This document shows positions 26,984 to 37,035 of a DNA stretch of 64,000 nucleotides, one piece after another (the stretch's first letter is position 1; each line of letters begins with the position of its first letter). The stretch comes from LMUY01 sp965198565. Lineage in GTDB: Bacteria > Pseudomonadota > Alphaproteobacteria > Acetobacterales > Acetobacteraceae. The DNA is taken from the NCBI GenBank assembly GCA_965198565.1, contig OZ240665.1, forward strand, positions 4,526,001-4,590,000, written 5' to 3'. A program made the translations under genes and the position numbers. The notes beneath the pieces are model-generated. The model was not told the origin of the DNA. It worked only from the letters and a program-made list of their open reading frames with translations, and did not search any database.

Positions 26984-27730
26984 ATGGTGCGGCACCAGAT
27001 CGAGCGCATCCGTCACGAGACCCGGCGCCGCACGCTGACTGTCGAGACGGCTGTGAAACTGACTCCGAACATGCTGCGCATCCGCTTCACGGCGGATGAC
27101 CTCCACGATTTTGTCAGCCTCTCGGCAGACGATCACATCAAGCTCTTCTTCCCGGTGGAGGGTGAGTCCGACTGCATGCGCGACTATACGCCGCGCCGCT
27201 TCGACACCGAGCGGGGCACGCTGGTGCTGGATTTCGCCCTGCACGAAGCCGGCGTGGCAACACGGTGGGCGGTCGCTGCGAAGGCCGGCGACAACCTGGA
27301 CATCGGCGGACCGCGCGGATCGGCTATCATACCGGCCGACTTCGACTGGTATTGGCTCATCGGAGACGAAACCGCGCTGCCGGCGATCGGCCGGTGGCTG
27401 GAGGAAGCGCGCGCCGGGATGGCCGCCACCACCTTCGTGGTCGTCGAAGGCGAGGAAGACGTTCAGGTCATCTCGACCGCTGCCGCATGGACGCCCGTCT
27501 GGATGCCGCGCAACGGCGGCACTGATGATGCGGCACTGTTGCAATCGGCATTGGCGATGCAGGAGATGCCCGCAGGCGATGGCTTCGTGTGGATCGCGGC
27601 AGAAGGCAGCGTCGCGCGCACCCTGCGCTTGTATGTCGTCGAGCGTCGCCAGCACCCACGCGAATGGACCAAGGCCGCTGGTTATTGGGCCCGAGGCAAG
27701 GCCGACACGCACGATCGGATCGAGGATTGA
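26984..27730 (+). CDS. Siderophore-interacting protein (FAD ferric reductase)
   Basis: ViuB/YqjH-type ferric-siderophore reductase of 248 residues. The FAD-binding motif is RDYTPRRFD (about residues 66-74), with GDNLDIGGPRGS (about 104-115). The NADPH-binding C-domain has WYWLIGDETALPAI (about 123-136) and WIAAEGSVARTLR. It would release iron from imported siderophores in the cytosol. No siderophore receptor or transporter gene lies nearby. ATG 26984 follows the small Cys-rich gene directly. Confidence 0.92.
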   Translation: MVRHQIERIRHETRRRTLTVETAVKLTPNMLRIRFTADDLHDFVSLSADDHIKLFFPVEGESDCMRDYTPRRFDTERGTLVLDFALHEAGVATRWAVAAKAGDNLDIGGPRGSAIIPADFDWYWLIGDETALPAIGRWLEEARAGMAATTFVVVEGEEDVQVISTAAAWTPVWMPRNGGTDDAALLQSALAMQEMPAGDGFVWIAAEGSVARTLRLYVVERRQHPREWTKAAGYWARGKADTHDRIED

Positions 27731-27750
27731 GCGAGGCAGCCGTTTGGCGC

Positions 27751-28362
27751 CTACGCGCTCCGCGTAGGTCTCGATCTCGCGCGGCGGCCATCGTCGTCCA
27801 GCGGAAGCACGAGGCGTTGCTGCAATGCCTGGAGCCGCTGCAGGTTGGACTGGACGAGCCTCGCGCCGCGCTTGGACAACTCCGTCAGCCGCGGGTCGCG
27901 GCCCGGCGTTGCCACCACGTCTTCTTGCAAGTTCAACGCGTCTTGATGGCTGGCGATCTGATCGGCGAGGAACGCCTGATCGAACCCGGCGCCTTGGCCC
28001 AGGCGCAGCCGCGCGGCGCGTATCCGCAGCGGCGACGGCAGCACGGTTGCGGGCCTGATGCCAGCTTGCGCGGCGATAGGTTGCAACTCTGCATCGAAAC
28101 CATTGGCGTCGGCCAGCAACTTGGCGGCGATGGCCCGCACCAGGGGAGAGGTCGCTTGGGTTTGCGCCAGGCCGCATTCGTCCCGGTCGAAGCGGATGAT
28201 GCTGGAGGCGCTGGTGACGAACTCGAGGTCGGCGGGGCTCATGTCGCCCGAGGACGAAATCGCCGTCGCTTGGCTGGTCTGGCATCCCGCCAGCGCTGCC
28301 GCCAGCACTGGCGTAAACAGGGGGAGCGTAAATAGGAAGGCGCGCCGCATCATGAGAGCCAT
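27751..28362 (-). CDS. DUF4142 lipoprotein
   Basis: Predicted envelope lipoprotein of 203 residues. Signal sequence with lipobox LAGC (Cys at about residue 27). The remaining four-helix DUF4142 domain is recognisable by DLEFVTSASSIIRFDRDECGLAQT and ASHQDAL. The function of DUF4142 is unknown; it is a ferritin-like helical fold often exported. GGAG is seven bases before the ATG at 28362; later ATGs at 28353 and 28350 are possible. It follows the outer-membrane protein gene after 26 bases on the same strand. Confidence 0.82.
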   Translation of the reverse strand: MALMMRRAFLFTLPLFTPVLAAALAGCQTSQATAISSSGDMSPADLEFVTSASSIIRFDRDECGLAQTQATSPLVRAIAAKLLADANGFDAELQPIAAQAGIRPATVLPSPLRIRAARLRLGQGAGFDQAFLADQIASHQDALNLQEDVVATPGRDPRLTELSKRGARLVQSNLQRLQALQQRLVLPLDDDGRRARSRPTRSA

Positions 28363-28388
28363 CGTGTCGCTCCGGCTATGATTGAAGG

Positions 28389-29312
28389 TCAGAATGCGTA
28401 GACCACGCGCATGGTGGCGCCGAAACTCTGCTTGAAGCCGCCGACGGCGACGAAATCGTGGTTCAGTTCCAGCAGGACTTGCGCATTCTTGGCGACGAAG
28501 AGCGATGTGGCGACGCGCAGCCGTTCGAACTCGGCCTTGCCGCCGTTGTCGATGCCGTTGCTGGTTTGCGTGCCGCCGAGGATGCTCTCCCAACCGATCG
28601 AGGTTTGGAAAGCGCGCGTCCAGTTCCAGTTCGCCCAAAGCTGCAGCCGGTAGGAGTCTGCCTCGCGCAGGCGCAATCCGCCGGGCCGGGTCACGTCGCC
28701 GAAGAAGGCGGTGTCGAAGCCGAGGTCGTAGGAGAAGTGCTCGCCGATGCCCTGGTCGAATCCGGCCTGCAGGTCCCCCGCCCAACCGATGCCGCCGAAC
28801 ACCGTGTCCACGTTGAGGGCGGCGTTCTTGTCGTAGGAGCCGTCTGGCGGGATGAGGAAGCCGGTGATGTTGAAGTAGGTCTTGTTGGCCACGCTCGAGT
28901 ACGGCCAGATGAAGGCCGACAGCGTCGTGTTCGCGGCGCCGAAGCTGCTTCCCAGCCGATCCGTGCCGATATGGCCGCCGGATTCGGAGCCGAACGCCTG
29001 GTAGAGTTGCACGCCGGCCGGGATGCCGTCGATGTAGTCGAAATGCACGAAGCGGGTGTTGACGATATTGGTTTCGAGGCCGCTGTTGCCGATGGTGGGG
29101 CCGCGGGCGACGTTGTAGCTGTCGACGTGGCCATAGCTGTAATAGCCCACATACAAGGTCGTCCCGTCCGGCAGCGGGACGAACTCGTTCGGTTCGATTT
29201 CCTGCGCCGAGGCGTGGCGCGCTGTGGTCAGCGACAGCAGCAGCAGCGCTGCGGTGATTGCGAGCTGACAACGACAAAATCCGAGCCGGCTGCCGCACTG
29301 TAGTATCGCCAT
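28389..29312 (-). CDS. Outer-membrane protein, phenol MetA-pathway/SphA type
   Basis: A 307-residue exported protein with a signal peptide (LLLLSLTTARHASAQ, cleavage about residue 36). The mature part is rich in alternating aromatic/hydrophobic strands and ends in Phe (VVYAF), as outer-membrane beta-barrels do. Segments such as TTLYVGYYSYGHVD and FIWPYSSVANKTYFNI resemble the 'MetA-pathway of phenol degradation' transporter family. Ligand unknown. It is probably cotranscribed with the DUF4142 lipoprotein. Confidence 0.8.
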   Translation of the reverse strand: MAILQCGSRLGFCRCQLAITAALLLLSLTTARHASAQEIEPNEFVPLPDGTTLYVGYYSYGHVDSYNVARGPTIGNSGLETNIVNTRFVHFDYIDGIPAGVQLYQAFGSESGGHIGTDRLGSSFGAANTTLSAFIWPYSSVANKTYFNITGFLIPPDGSYDKNAALNVDTVFGGIGWAGDLQAGFDQGIGEHFSYDLGFDTAFFGDVTRPGGLRLREADSYRLQLWANWNWTRAFQTSIGWESILGGTQTSNGIDNGGKAEFERLRVATSLFVAKNAQVLLELNHDFVAVGGFKQSFGATMRVVYAF

Positions 29313-29650
29313 TTGTTCCTCAGCGAGACATCGCTACCTTGCCCAAGTTTGGGCTGGTCTTGGCAATGCTTTAGAGAGTAATCTGCGATACTGCGACGCT
29401 ACTGTGCTGACTATCGCAGAATTAGCGCATAAATCACCGTCATTAACACTCCAAGCTGGACTGGCCAGCATCGACGAGCCGCTGCAGGTTCACGCGGGAT
29501 GCTGCGTCGCAAATAGATGGTCTGGTGTACTGACACTCATTCTTGCTGACTATAGTTGTGCAGTTCTCCGGCTGCGCCTCATCGAGGAGGAAGTCCGCTC
29601 CAAGCCAGCCGCAAATGCGGCGAACTTCTGCATCGGGACACGAGCGCCGC
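29313..29650. promoter_or_regulatory. AT-richer upstream region
   Basis: A gene-free stretch of 338 bases, clearly less GC-rich than its surroundings, upstream of the outer-membrane protein gene. It holds a small dyad GCCCAA-GT-TTGGGC at 29341-29354. No convincing gene on either strand. Confidence 0.5.
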
Positions 29651-29809
29651 TTAGGCGCCTCCTTCGTGCTTGACGAACTCCATCGTGCGGCCGTAACGCC
29701 GGGAGAGTGCGTCCATGGCGGCCGCGTGGGCCTGGCGGAGCGCTGCCGCGCGGGTTCGCAGCCTTCCGACGGGCGTTTGCAGCGGCACCCGATGGGTCAT
29801 CGTCATCAT
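29651..29809 (-). CDS. Possible 52-residue basic protein after livF
   Basis: A short frame read leftward, starting ATG ATG at 29809 and ending TAA at 29651. The product is basic and helical, with Arg, Ala and Gln rich in the middle (RTRAAALRQAHAAAMDALSRR) and an end EFVKHEGGA. GAGGG stands about ten bases upstream, and the frame begins 34 bases after the livF stop. It matches no family I know. The regular amphipathic pattern and linkage to livF favour a real gene, but the length leaves it uncertain. Confidence 0.4.
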   Translation of the reverse strand: MMTMTHRVPLQTPVGRLRTRAAALRQAHAAAMDALSRRYGRTMEFVKHEGGA

Positions 29810-29843
29810 AGGGCGAAAGCCCTCGGGGTTGCGAACCAGCGCG

Positions 29844-30611
29844 CTACGCGACCGTCATTTGGCCGAGATAGGCCTCGCGGATGACCGGGTTCACGCGCAT
29901 CTCCTCGGCCGTGCCCTGCAGCACGACTTGGCCGGTTTGCAGCACGTAGGCGCGGTGGGCGATCTGCAGCGCCATGTTGGCGTTCTGCTCCACCATGAAG
30001 ATGGTCATGCCCTGGCGGTTGATGGTCTGGATGATGTCGAAGGTCTGCTCCACGAACAGCGGCGACAGGCCCATCGAGGGCTCGTCCATGCAGATTAGGC
30101 GCGGGCGGGCCATCAAGGCGCGGCCGATGGCCACCATCTGCTGCTCGCCGCCGGAGAGCGTGCCGGCCAGTTGGGTGCGGCGCTCCTTGACGCGGGGGAA
30201 CAGGTCGTAGACGCGAGCCAGGTCCTGCGCAAACTCCGGCCCGGCCTTGCGGGTGTAGGCGCCCATCTCGAGGTTCTCGAACACGGTCATGCGCGGGAAC
30301 AAGCGCCGCGCCTCGAGCACGGGGGCGATGCCGCGGCGCACGCGCTCGGCGGTGGAGAGGCGCTCGATGGGCTTGCCGTCGAACATCACCGTGCCGGTGG
30401 TGGGGCGCACCACCCCCATGATGGTCTTCATGGTGGTGGACTTGCCGCACGCGTTGCCGCCGAGCAGGCAGATGATCTCGCCCGCCTCGATGGTGTAGTT
30501 GACGTCCTTCAGCACGTGCAGATCGCCGTAATGCGTGTTGACGTTGCGGAACTCGAGCAACGGCTGCTGCCCAGGGAGCGACATCTCAACGACGTCAAGC
30601 ACTGATGGCAT
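29844..30611 (-). CDS. livF: Branched-chain amino acid ABC transporter ATPase LivF
   Basis: Cytoplasmic ATPase of a Liv-type importer, 255 residues. Walker A is GGNACGKST (about residues 51-59; the third and fifth positions differ from the usual GRNGAGKTT but G-x4-GKS/T is intact). Q-loop region PVLEARRLFPRMTV, signature LSGGEQQ (about 156-162), Walker B LICMDEPSMGL (about 177-187), and the LivF-typical MVEQNA. Its start overlaps the LivM-LivG fusion stop by 17 bases. Confidence 0.94.
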   Translation of the reverse strand: MPSVLDVVEMSLPGQQPLLEFRNVNTHYGDLHVLKDVNYTIEAGEIICLLGGNACGKSTTMKTIMGVVRPTTGTVMFDGKPIERLSTAERVRRGIAPVLEARRLFPRMTVFENLEMGAYTRKAGPEFAQDLARVYDLFPRVKERRTQLAGTLSGGEQQMVAIGRALMARPRLICMDEPSMGLSPLFVEQTFDIIQTINRQGMTIFMVEQNANMALQIAHRAYVLQTGQVVLQGTAEEMRVNPVIREAYLGQMTVA

Positions 30612-32604
30612 CCAACGCTGCGGTGTGGCTGCGGCCGAGATAGGCGTCGAGCACGGCCTCGTTGCGGCGCACCTCGTCGGGCATGCCCTCGGTGAGCTTC
30701 TCGCCGTGGTCGAGCACGACGACGGTGTCGGCCAGGCGCGTCACCACGTCCAGCTTGTGCTCGATCACGAGGATGCTGAGGCCCAAGGAGTGCAATTGCT
30801 TGAGTTGCTCGGCGAGTTCCATCGTTTCCGCCGGGTTCATGCCGGCGGTGGGCTCGTCCAGCATCAGCAGGCGCGGCCCAGAGGCCAATGCGCGCGCGAT
30901 TTCGACCCGGCGGCGGTTGGCGTAGGACAATCCTGAGACCGGCTGGTCCGCGCGCGGGACCAATCGGTTGCCGAACAGCGACAGGATTTCCATCACGCGC
31001 TCGCGGGCGGCGCGCTCCTCGGCGCGGGTGGCGGGCAGGCGCAGGATGGCGCGGATCGGGCCGGTGCGCAGGCGCGCGTGCTGCCCCACCAACACGTTGT
31101 CCATCACCGAGAGGCTCGGGAACAGGCGGATGTTCTGGAACGTGCGCGCCAGGCCGGCTTCGAGGATCTGGTGCGGCGGGAGGCCGACCAATTCGCGGCC
31201 AGCAAACTTGATGCTGCCCTCGCCGGCCTTGGTCAGCCCGGTGACGGTGTTGAACAGGGTGGACTTGCCCGAGCCGTTGGGGCCGATCACCGCCAGCACG
31301 CCACCCTCCGGCACGGTGATGTCCACCGCGTTCAGCGCGACCAAGCCGCCGTAGCGCACCGTCACGCCGCGCACCTCGAGCAACGGCTTGCCGCGCTCGG
31401 AGGGCGGCGCGATGCCAGGCAGGGCGAAGGCGGTGACGCGCTGCACGGTCGCGTGCTGCTGCTCGAAGGTGAGCGCGCTGGCCTTGCGATGCGCGGGGAT
31501 GAGGCCCTCGCGGCGGAACAGCATCATCACCACCAGGATGATGCCGAAGATCAGCTCGATGGACTGGACGAAATCGACCTTCTGCAACGCGGCCGAGCCG
31601 ACCAACTCGCCCAGCTCGTGGGTCCACTCCGTCAGGTCCTGCAGGAACCAGGATTGCAGCAGTTGCAGCACCATGGCGCCGAGCACCACGCCCCAGACGC
31701 TGCCCATGCCGCCCAGCACCACCATCACCAGGATCATGACGGAGACGGGAAAGCCGAACATCTCGGGCGTCGCGGTCTGCAGCTTGGCGACGAAGAAGGT
31801 GCCGGTCATGCCGGCGAAGGATGCGCCTATGGCGAAGGCCAGCAGCTTAAAGCGCACCAGGTTCACGCCCATCGCGCCGGCCGCGATCTCGTCCTCGCGG
31901 ATGGCCATCCAGGCGCGGCCGATGCGGCTGTCGCGCAATCGCATGCTGATGAAGATGAGTGCGGCGACGAGCGCCAGGATGACGTAGAAATACGGTGTGG
32001 AATCGACGCCGAAGCTGGTTCCGCCCAGGCTTGGCGGGGCCACGCCATTGAGCCCGGCGGCGCCGTTGGTGACCGAGACCCAGTTGCGCGCCACGATGGG
32101 CACGATCTCGCCGAAGCCCAGCGTCACGATGGCGAGGTAGTCGCCGCGCAGGCGCAAGGTGGGGGCGCCGAACAGGATGCCGCAAAGGGCGGCGAGCGCG
32201 CCGGAGAGCGGGATGGCGAGCCAGAACGAGAGCGTGGTGTGCACCACGTCCACCGTGCCGGGGCCGGGCATGCGCGACACCAGGCCGAGGGCGGCGAACG
32301 GCACCCAGAACGAGGACCATTCCGGCTGCAATTGGAACGACGAGAGCACGCCGTAGAAATAAGCGCCGATGGCGAAGAACGCGGCGTAGCCCAAGTCCAG
32401 CAGGCCCGCCATGCCGACGACGATGTTCAGCCCGAGCGCCAGAGCGGCGTAGGACAACGCGTTGGCGACGGAGTCGATGTCGGCGTCGTTGTCGTGCAGC
32501 AGCGGGAACAGAACGGCGAACAGCGCCAGGGCGCAGGTCGCGGCGATGCGCCAGCGGGGCGAGTTGGCGAGCGAGAAACGCTGGGTCATGGCAGCAGCCT
32601 TCAT
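30595..32604 (-). CDS. Fused LivM permease-LivG ATPase
   Basis: One 669-residue chain joins a LivM permease to a LivG ATPase. Residues about 1-340 have eight or more hydrophobic helices with the LivM motif LGLNIVVGMAGLLDLGYAAFFAIGAY in pieces at about 46-72. Residues about 395-669 are the ATPase: Walker A GPNGSGKST (about 437), the LivG-type signature SGLSYANRRR (about 552), Walker B LLMLDEPTAGMNP (about 577), and H-loop VIEHKLD. The start at 32604 overlaps the livH stop (ATGA). The fusion fixes permease:ATPase stoichiometry for this pair. Confidence 0.93.
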   Translation of the reverse strand: MKAAAMTQRFSLANSPRWRIAATCALALFAVLFPLLHDNDADIDSVANALSYAALALGLNIVVGMAGLLDLGYAAFFAIGAYFYGVLSSFQLQPEWSSFWVPFAALGLVSRMPGPGTVDVVHTTLSFWLAIPLSGALAALCGILFGAPTLRLRGDYLAIVTLGFGEIVPIVARNWVSVTNGAAGLNGVAPPSLGGTSFGVDSTPYFYVILALVAALIFISMRLRDSRIGRAWMAIREDEIAAGAMGVNLVRFKLLAFAIGASFAGMTGTFFVAKLQTATPEMFGFPVSVMILVMVVLGGMGSVWGVVLGAMVLQLLQSWFLQDLTEWTHELGELVGSAALQKVDFVQSIELIFGIILVVMMLFRREGLIPAHRKASALTFEQQHATVQRVTAFALPGIAPPSERGKPLLEVRGVTVRYGGLVALNAVDITVPEGGVLAVIGPNGSGKSTLFNTVTGLTKAGEGSIKFAGRELVGLPPHQILEAGLARTFQNIRLFPSLSVMDNVLVGQHARLRTGPIRAILRLPATRAEERAARERVMEILSLFGNRLVPRADQPVSGLSYANRRRVEIARALASGPRLLMLDEPTAGMNPAETMELAEQLKQLHSLGLSILVIEHKLDVVTRLADTVVVLDHGEKLTEGMPDEVRRNEAVLDAYLGRSHTAALDAISA

Positions 32605-33530
32605 GACTTGTTCGGCGCCACCCGCCCGAGCAAGCCAGCCGGGCGGAACACCAGCACGAGAACCAGGATGGAGAAGATCACCACGTCCGTCCAACGCACG
32701 GAAATCACTTGGCCGCTCACGGTTTCGATCAGGCCGATGAGCACGCCGCCGAGCATGGCGCCGGGCACGTTGCCGATGCCGCCGAGCACGGCCGCGGTGA
32801 AGGCGCGCAGCCCCGCGGAGTAGCCGACGGAGAAGTTCGTGAAGTTGTAGTAGAGGCCGAAGATCATGCCGCCAGCGCCGGCCATCGCCGAGCCGATGAA
32901 GAAGGCGATCATCACCACGCGGTCTACCTCGACGCCCATCATGCGCGCGGCCTCGGGGTCCTGCGCGGTGGCGCGCATGGCCTTTCCCATGCGGCTGCGC
33001 TGGGTGAACAGGAACAGGCCGATCATCAGCACGAGCGCTGTGACCCAGATGAGGATTTCCCTAAGCCGGAGCACCGCATGGCCGATCGGGAAGGTCATGG
33101 GCGGCAGGGGATTGGGGTAGTTGAAGGTCTGCGCGCCGACGAACAGCAGCACGACGTTGAACAGCACGTAGGAGACGCCGATGGTGGTGATCATGGCCGA
33201 CGGGCCTTTGACGCCGCGCAACGGCCGCAGGCACAGCCGCTCGATGCCGACGCCGAGCAGGCCGCACGCCACCATGCTGGCGACGAACGCCACCAGCAGC
33301 ACGCCGACCAGCGGCACCAACGGCAGCACGGTGTCCTGGCCGCTGACGCCCATCGCCTGCAGCACCCACAGCGCCACGAACGAGCCCACCATGAAGACGT
33401 TGAAGTGAGAGAAGTTGATCAGCTCGAGAATGCCGTAGACCAAGGTGAAGCCGAGCGCGATGAGGGAATACATCGCGCCCAGGCTCAGCCCGTTGATGAC
33501 CTGCTGAACCAGCAGGTCCCACGAGGTCAC
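32601..33530 (-). CDS. livH: Branched-chain amino acid ABC permease LivH
   Basis: Inner-membrane permease of 309 residues with eight hydrophobic segments. The family start is VINGLSLGAMYSLIALGFTLVYG (in pieces at about 9-31), with INFSHFNVFMVG after it. I start at GTG 33530. An in-frame upstream extension would run through palindromic repeat sequence and is not family sequence. Its stop overlaps the LivM-LivG start. Confidence 0.92.
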   Translation of the reverse strand: MTSWDLLVQQVINGLSLGAMYSLIALGFTLVYGILELINFSHFNVFMVGSFVALWVLQAMGVSGQDTVLPLVPLVGVLLVAFVASMVACGLLGVGIERLCLRPLRGVKGPSAMITTIGVSYVLFNVVLLFVGAQTFNYPNPLPPMTFPIGHAVLRLREILIWVTALVLMIGLFLFTQRSRMGKAMRATAQDPEAARMMGVEVDRVVMIAFFIGSAMAGAGGMIFGLYYNFTNFSVGYSAGLRAFTAAVLGGIGNVPGAMLGGVLIGLIETVSGQVISVRWTDVVIFSILVLVLVFRPAGLLGRVAPNKS

Positions 33531-33552
33531 GCGTGCACCCGGGGCGTTCGCA

Positions 33553-33590
33553 CCCTCACCCCGAGCCTCTCCCGCCCGCGGGGGAGGGAG
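33553..33590. repeat. Single palindromic repeat (locus f)
   Basis: One copy of the unit lies between the substrate-binding protein gene and livH, both read leftward. This is a typical place for a hairpin that keeps expression of the binding protein higher than that of the membrane parts. Confidence 0.85.
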
Positions 33591-33627
33591 AAGAACGATG
33601 CGACTGCCTTCTTCAGTTCCAAGTGCA

Positions 33628-34866
33628 TCAGCTTGTGGGCGCCACGCCAATGTATTTGAACTGGACGTTGACGTCGTCGAGCGGGGCGCTGTCGTTCTTC
33701 ACGATCTGATAGACGCTGATCACCTTGCTCAGGATGTCGCCATTGGCGTCGAACTGGATGTCACCCTGCAGCGTCTTGAACTTGCCGGCCTGGATCGCGT
33801 CGCGCACCGCGTCGCGCGTGATCGTCTTGCCGGTGCTGGCGAGCTTGGCCATGGCCTGGATGATCACGCTGGCCGCGTCGTAGGAGGTGATGGTGTAGTC
33901 TTCCGGCGCCTCGCCGTTGTACTTCTTGCGGAACGCGGCCACCCAGGAGGCCAGGCTGCTTTGGTCGGTCAGGTGCGGCGAGGCTTGCGTGGCATACCAG
34001 CCCGCGCAAGCCGGGAAGCCGGCGCCGCGCAAAATGTCGGCCGTGACGATGCCGTCACCGCCGCCCTTCTTGATAGTGGGCAGGACGTCGTAGCTCTGCT
34101 TGACCAGCTTCACGCCCGCGGTGCTGACGCCGCCGTAATACAGGCTGTCCGCGTTCATCGACTTGATCTTGGTGAGGATTGCCGAATAGTCCGACGCCTT
34201 CGGGTCGAGCTGGTCGCGCCCGAGCACCTTCACGCCCTTGTCGGTGATGCGCTTCTGAAACGAATCCGCGATGCCGACGCCGTAGGCGCCTTGGTCGTCG
34301 AGGATGTAGATGGCTTTGACGCCCAGCTTCTCGTCGAAGAAGTCGGCCATGTTGGGGCCCTGGAACGCGTCCGTCGTCACGGTGCGGAAGTAGACCGCCT
34401 TGCCGCCGGGGCGGTATTGCTGGGCGAACTTCGGGTCGGTGAGGTCGGGGTTGGTGGAAGAGGGCGTGATGATGGCGAGGTCGCCCATGCTCAGGATCGG
34501 CGCCATCGCCTTGCCGGCTCCGCTCATCTGCGGGCCGACGGCGGCGACCACGGTCTTGTCGCCGACGAACTTGCGCGCGTTGGTGGCGGCCTGCGCCGGG
34601 TCGTATTGGCCGGCCGTCGCGGTGGCGTCGTCCAACACCATCGGGACGATCTTGTAGCCCTTGACGGTGCCCTTCTCGTTCGCCTCGTCGATGGCCATGA
34701 GCGCGCCGTCGCGCATGTGTTGCGCGCTTTCGGCGTCGCCGCCGGTGAGGGAGAAATCGATGCCGATCTGGACGGTCTTTTCCGCGGCTGCGAAGGCTTG
34801 GCCGCCAAGCGAGGAGGCGATGGCGGTGCCAGCCAGCAATTGCGTTGCAGAACGGCGGGTGATCAT
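33628..34866 (-). CDS. Branched-chain amino acid/amide ABC substrate-binding protein
   Basis: Periplasmic type I binding protein of 412 residues. The N-terminus MITRRSATQLLAGTA is Tat-like (twin Arg), with cleavage near AFA at about residue 38. The LivK fold follows, with IGIDFSLTGGDAESAQ (about 46-61), the hinge GPQMSGAGKAM and ITPSSTNPDLT. It feeds the adjacent LivH/LivM-LivG/LivF system. The ligand may be a branched-chain amino acid or another small amide. Confidence 0.92.
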   Translation of the reverse strand: MITRRSATQLLAGTAIASSLGGQAFAAAEKTVQIGIDFSLTGGDAESAQHMRDGALMAIDEANEKGTVKGYKIVPMVLDDATATAGQYDPAQAATNARKFVGDKTVVAAVGPQMSGAGKAMAPILSMGDLAIITPSSTNPDLTDPKFAQQYRPGGKAVYFRTVTTDAFQGPNMADFFDEKLGVKAIYILDDQGAYGVGIADSFQKRITDKGVKVLGRDQLDPKASDYSAILTKIKSMNADSLYYGGVSTAGVKLVKQSYDVLPTIKKGGGDGIVTADILRGAGFPACAGWYATQASPHLTDQSSLASWVAAFRKKYNGEAPEDYTITSYDAASVIIQAMAKLASTGKTITRDAVRDAIQAGKFKTLQGDIQFDANGDILSKVISVYQIVKNDSAPLDDVNVQFKYIGVAPTS

Positions 34867-34951
34867 TCTTGAAGCTCCATTATCGCTATGCCGCACGGTC
34901 AATGGCGCGGATGTTTCGTTGTTTCACAAGCTGCCGTCTAGTCGTTTTACG

Positions 34952-35943
34952 CTAGTGCATAAGCGGTTGAAGGTCCGGCAGCCGCTCTAAATGGCATGCT
35001 GCCTTCTGCCCTGCCGCCTTTTCAAGCAGAAGCGGTTCTTCGACCCGGCAACGATCGAACACGTAGGGGCAGCGGGTGTGGAAGCGGCAGCCCGTCGGCG
35101 GATCGATCGGACTCGGCACGTCGCCTTTGAGGATGATGCGGTCACGCTTGGCAGTCGGGTCCGGCACCGGCACGGCGGAAAGCAAGGCGCGGGTGTACGG
35201 ATGGCGCGGCGAGGAGAACAGGCTGCGACGGTCCGCAAGTTCGACGATCTTGCCGAGATACATCACGGCGACGCGGTGCGTCAGGTGTTCGACCACGGCG
35301 AGATCGTGGCTGATGAACAGCAGCGCCACGCCGAGCTCGTCCTGCAGGTCGGCCAGCAGGTTGATGATCTGCGCCTTGACCGAGACATCGAGCGCGCTGA
35401 CGGCTTCGTCGCAGATGATGAGGTCGGAGCCGGGGGCGAGCGCGCGGGCGATGCCGATGCGCTGGCGCTGGCCGCCGCTGAACTCGTGCGGGAAGCGGCG
35501 CATGGCGTCGCGCGGCAGCCGCACCTTGTCCATCAGCGCGGCGACGCGGTCGTCCAGCTCGGAGCCGCGGGCCAGGCCGAAATTGGTGATCGGTTCGGCC
35601 AGGATGTCGCGCACGCGCATGCGCGGGTTGAGGCTGCTGAACGGGTCCTGGAACACGACCTGCACGCGCCGGCGCATCTGCCGCATCTTGCCGGCGGAGA
35701 GCGTGTCGATGCGTTCGCCGTCGAGGAACACCTCGCCATCGGTCGGTTCGGTCAGGCGCAGGATGGCGCGGCCGACGGTGGACTTGCCGCAGCCGCTTTC
35801 GCCCACCACGGAGAGCGTCTCGCCCGCCGCCACGGTAAACGACACGCCATCGACCGCGTAGACGGTGGCGGTGGTGCCGCCCATCAGCCCGCCCTTGATC
35901 GGGTAGTGCTTCTTGAGCGCGTTGACCTCGAGCAGCGGCGGCG

Positions 35944-35947
<4 letters not shown>
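34952..35947 (-). CDS. dppF: Di/oligopeptide ABC transporter ATPase DppF
   Basis: ATPase of 331 residues. Walker A GESGCGKST (about residues 49-57), Q-loop VVFQDPFSSLNPRM, signature FSGGQRQR (about 155-162), Walker B LIICDEAVSALD (about 176-187), H-loop ISHDL. The C-terminal oligopeptide-transporter domain has C-RFHTRC-PYVFDRC, a Cys set that binds an iron-sulfur cluster in some relatives. It is the last gene of the five-gene operon; its ATG overlaps the dppD stop (ATGA). Confidence 0.94.

Positions 35948-37034
<1,087 letters not shown>

Positions 37035-37035
<1 letters not shown>

Noticed and set aside
29404..29884. Two plus-strand frames of 89 and 113 codons in the gap before livF
   Set aside because: No ribosome binding site or homology; they overlap the AT-richer promoter region and the minus-strand small frame is better placed.
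33531..33650. N-terminal extension of LivH from an upstream ATG at 33650
   Set aside because: The extra 40 residues are read through palindromic repeat f and are not part of the LivH family, whose N-terminus fits the GTG at 33530.
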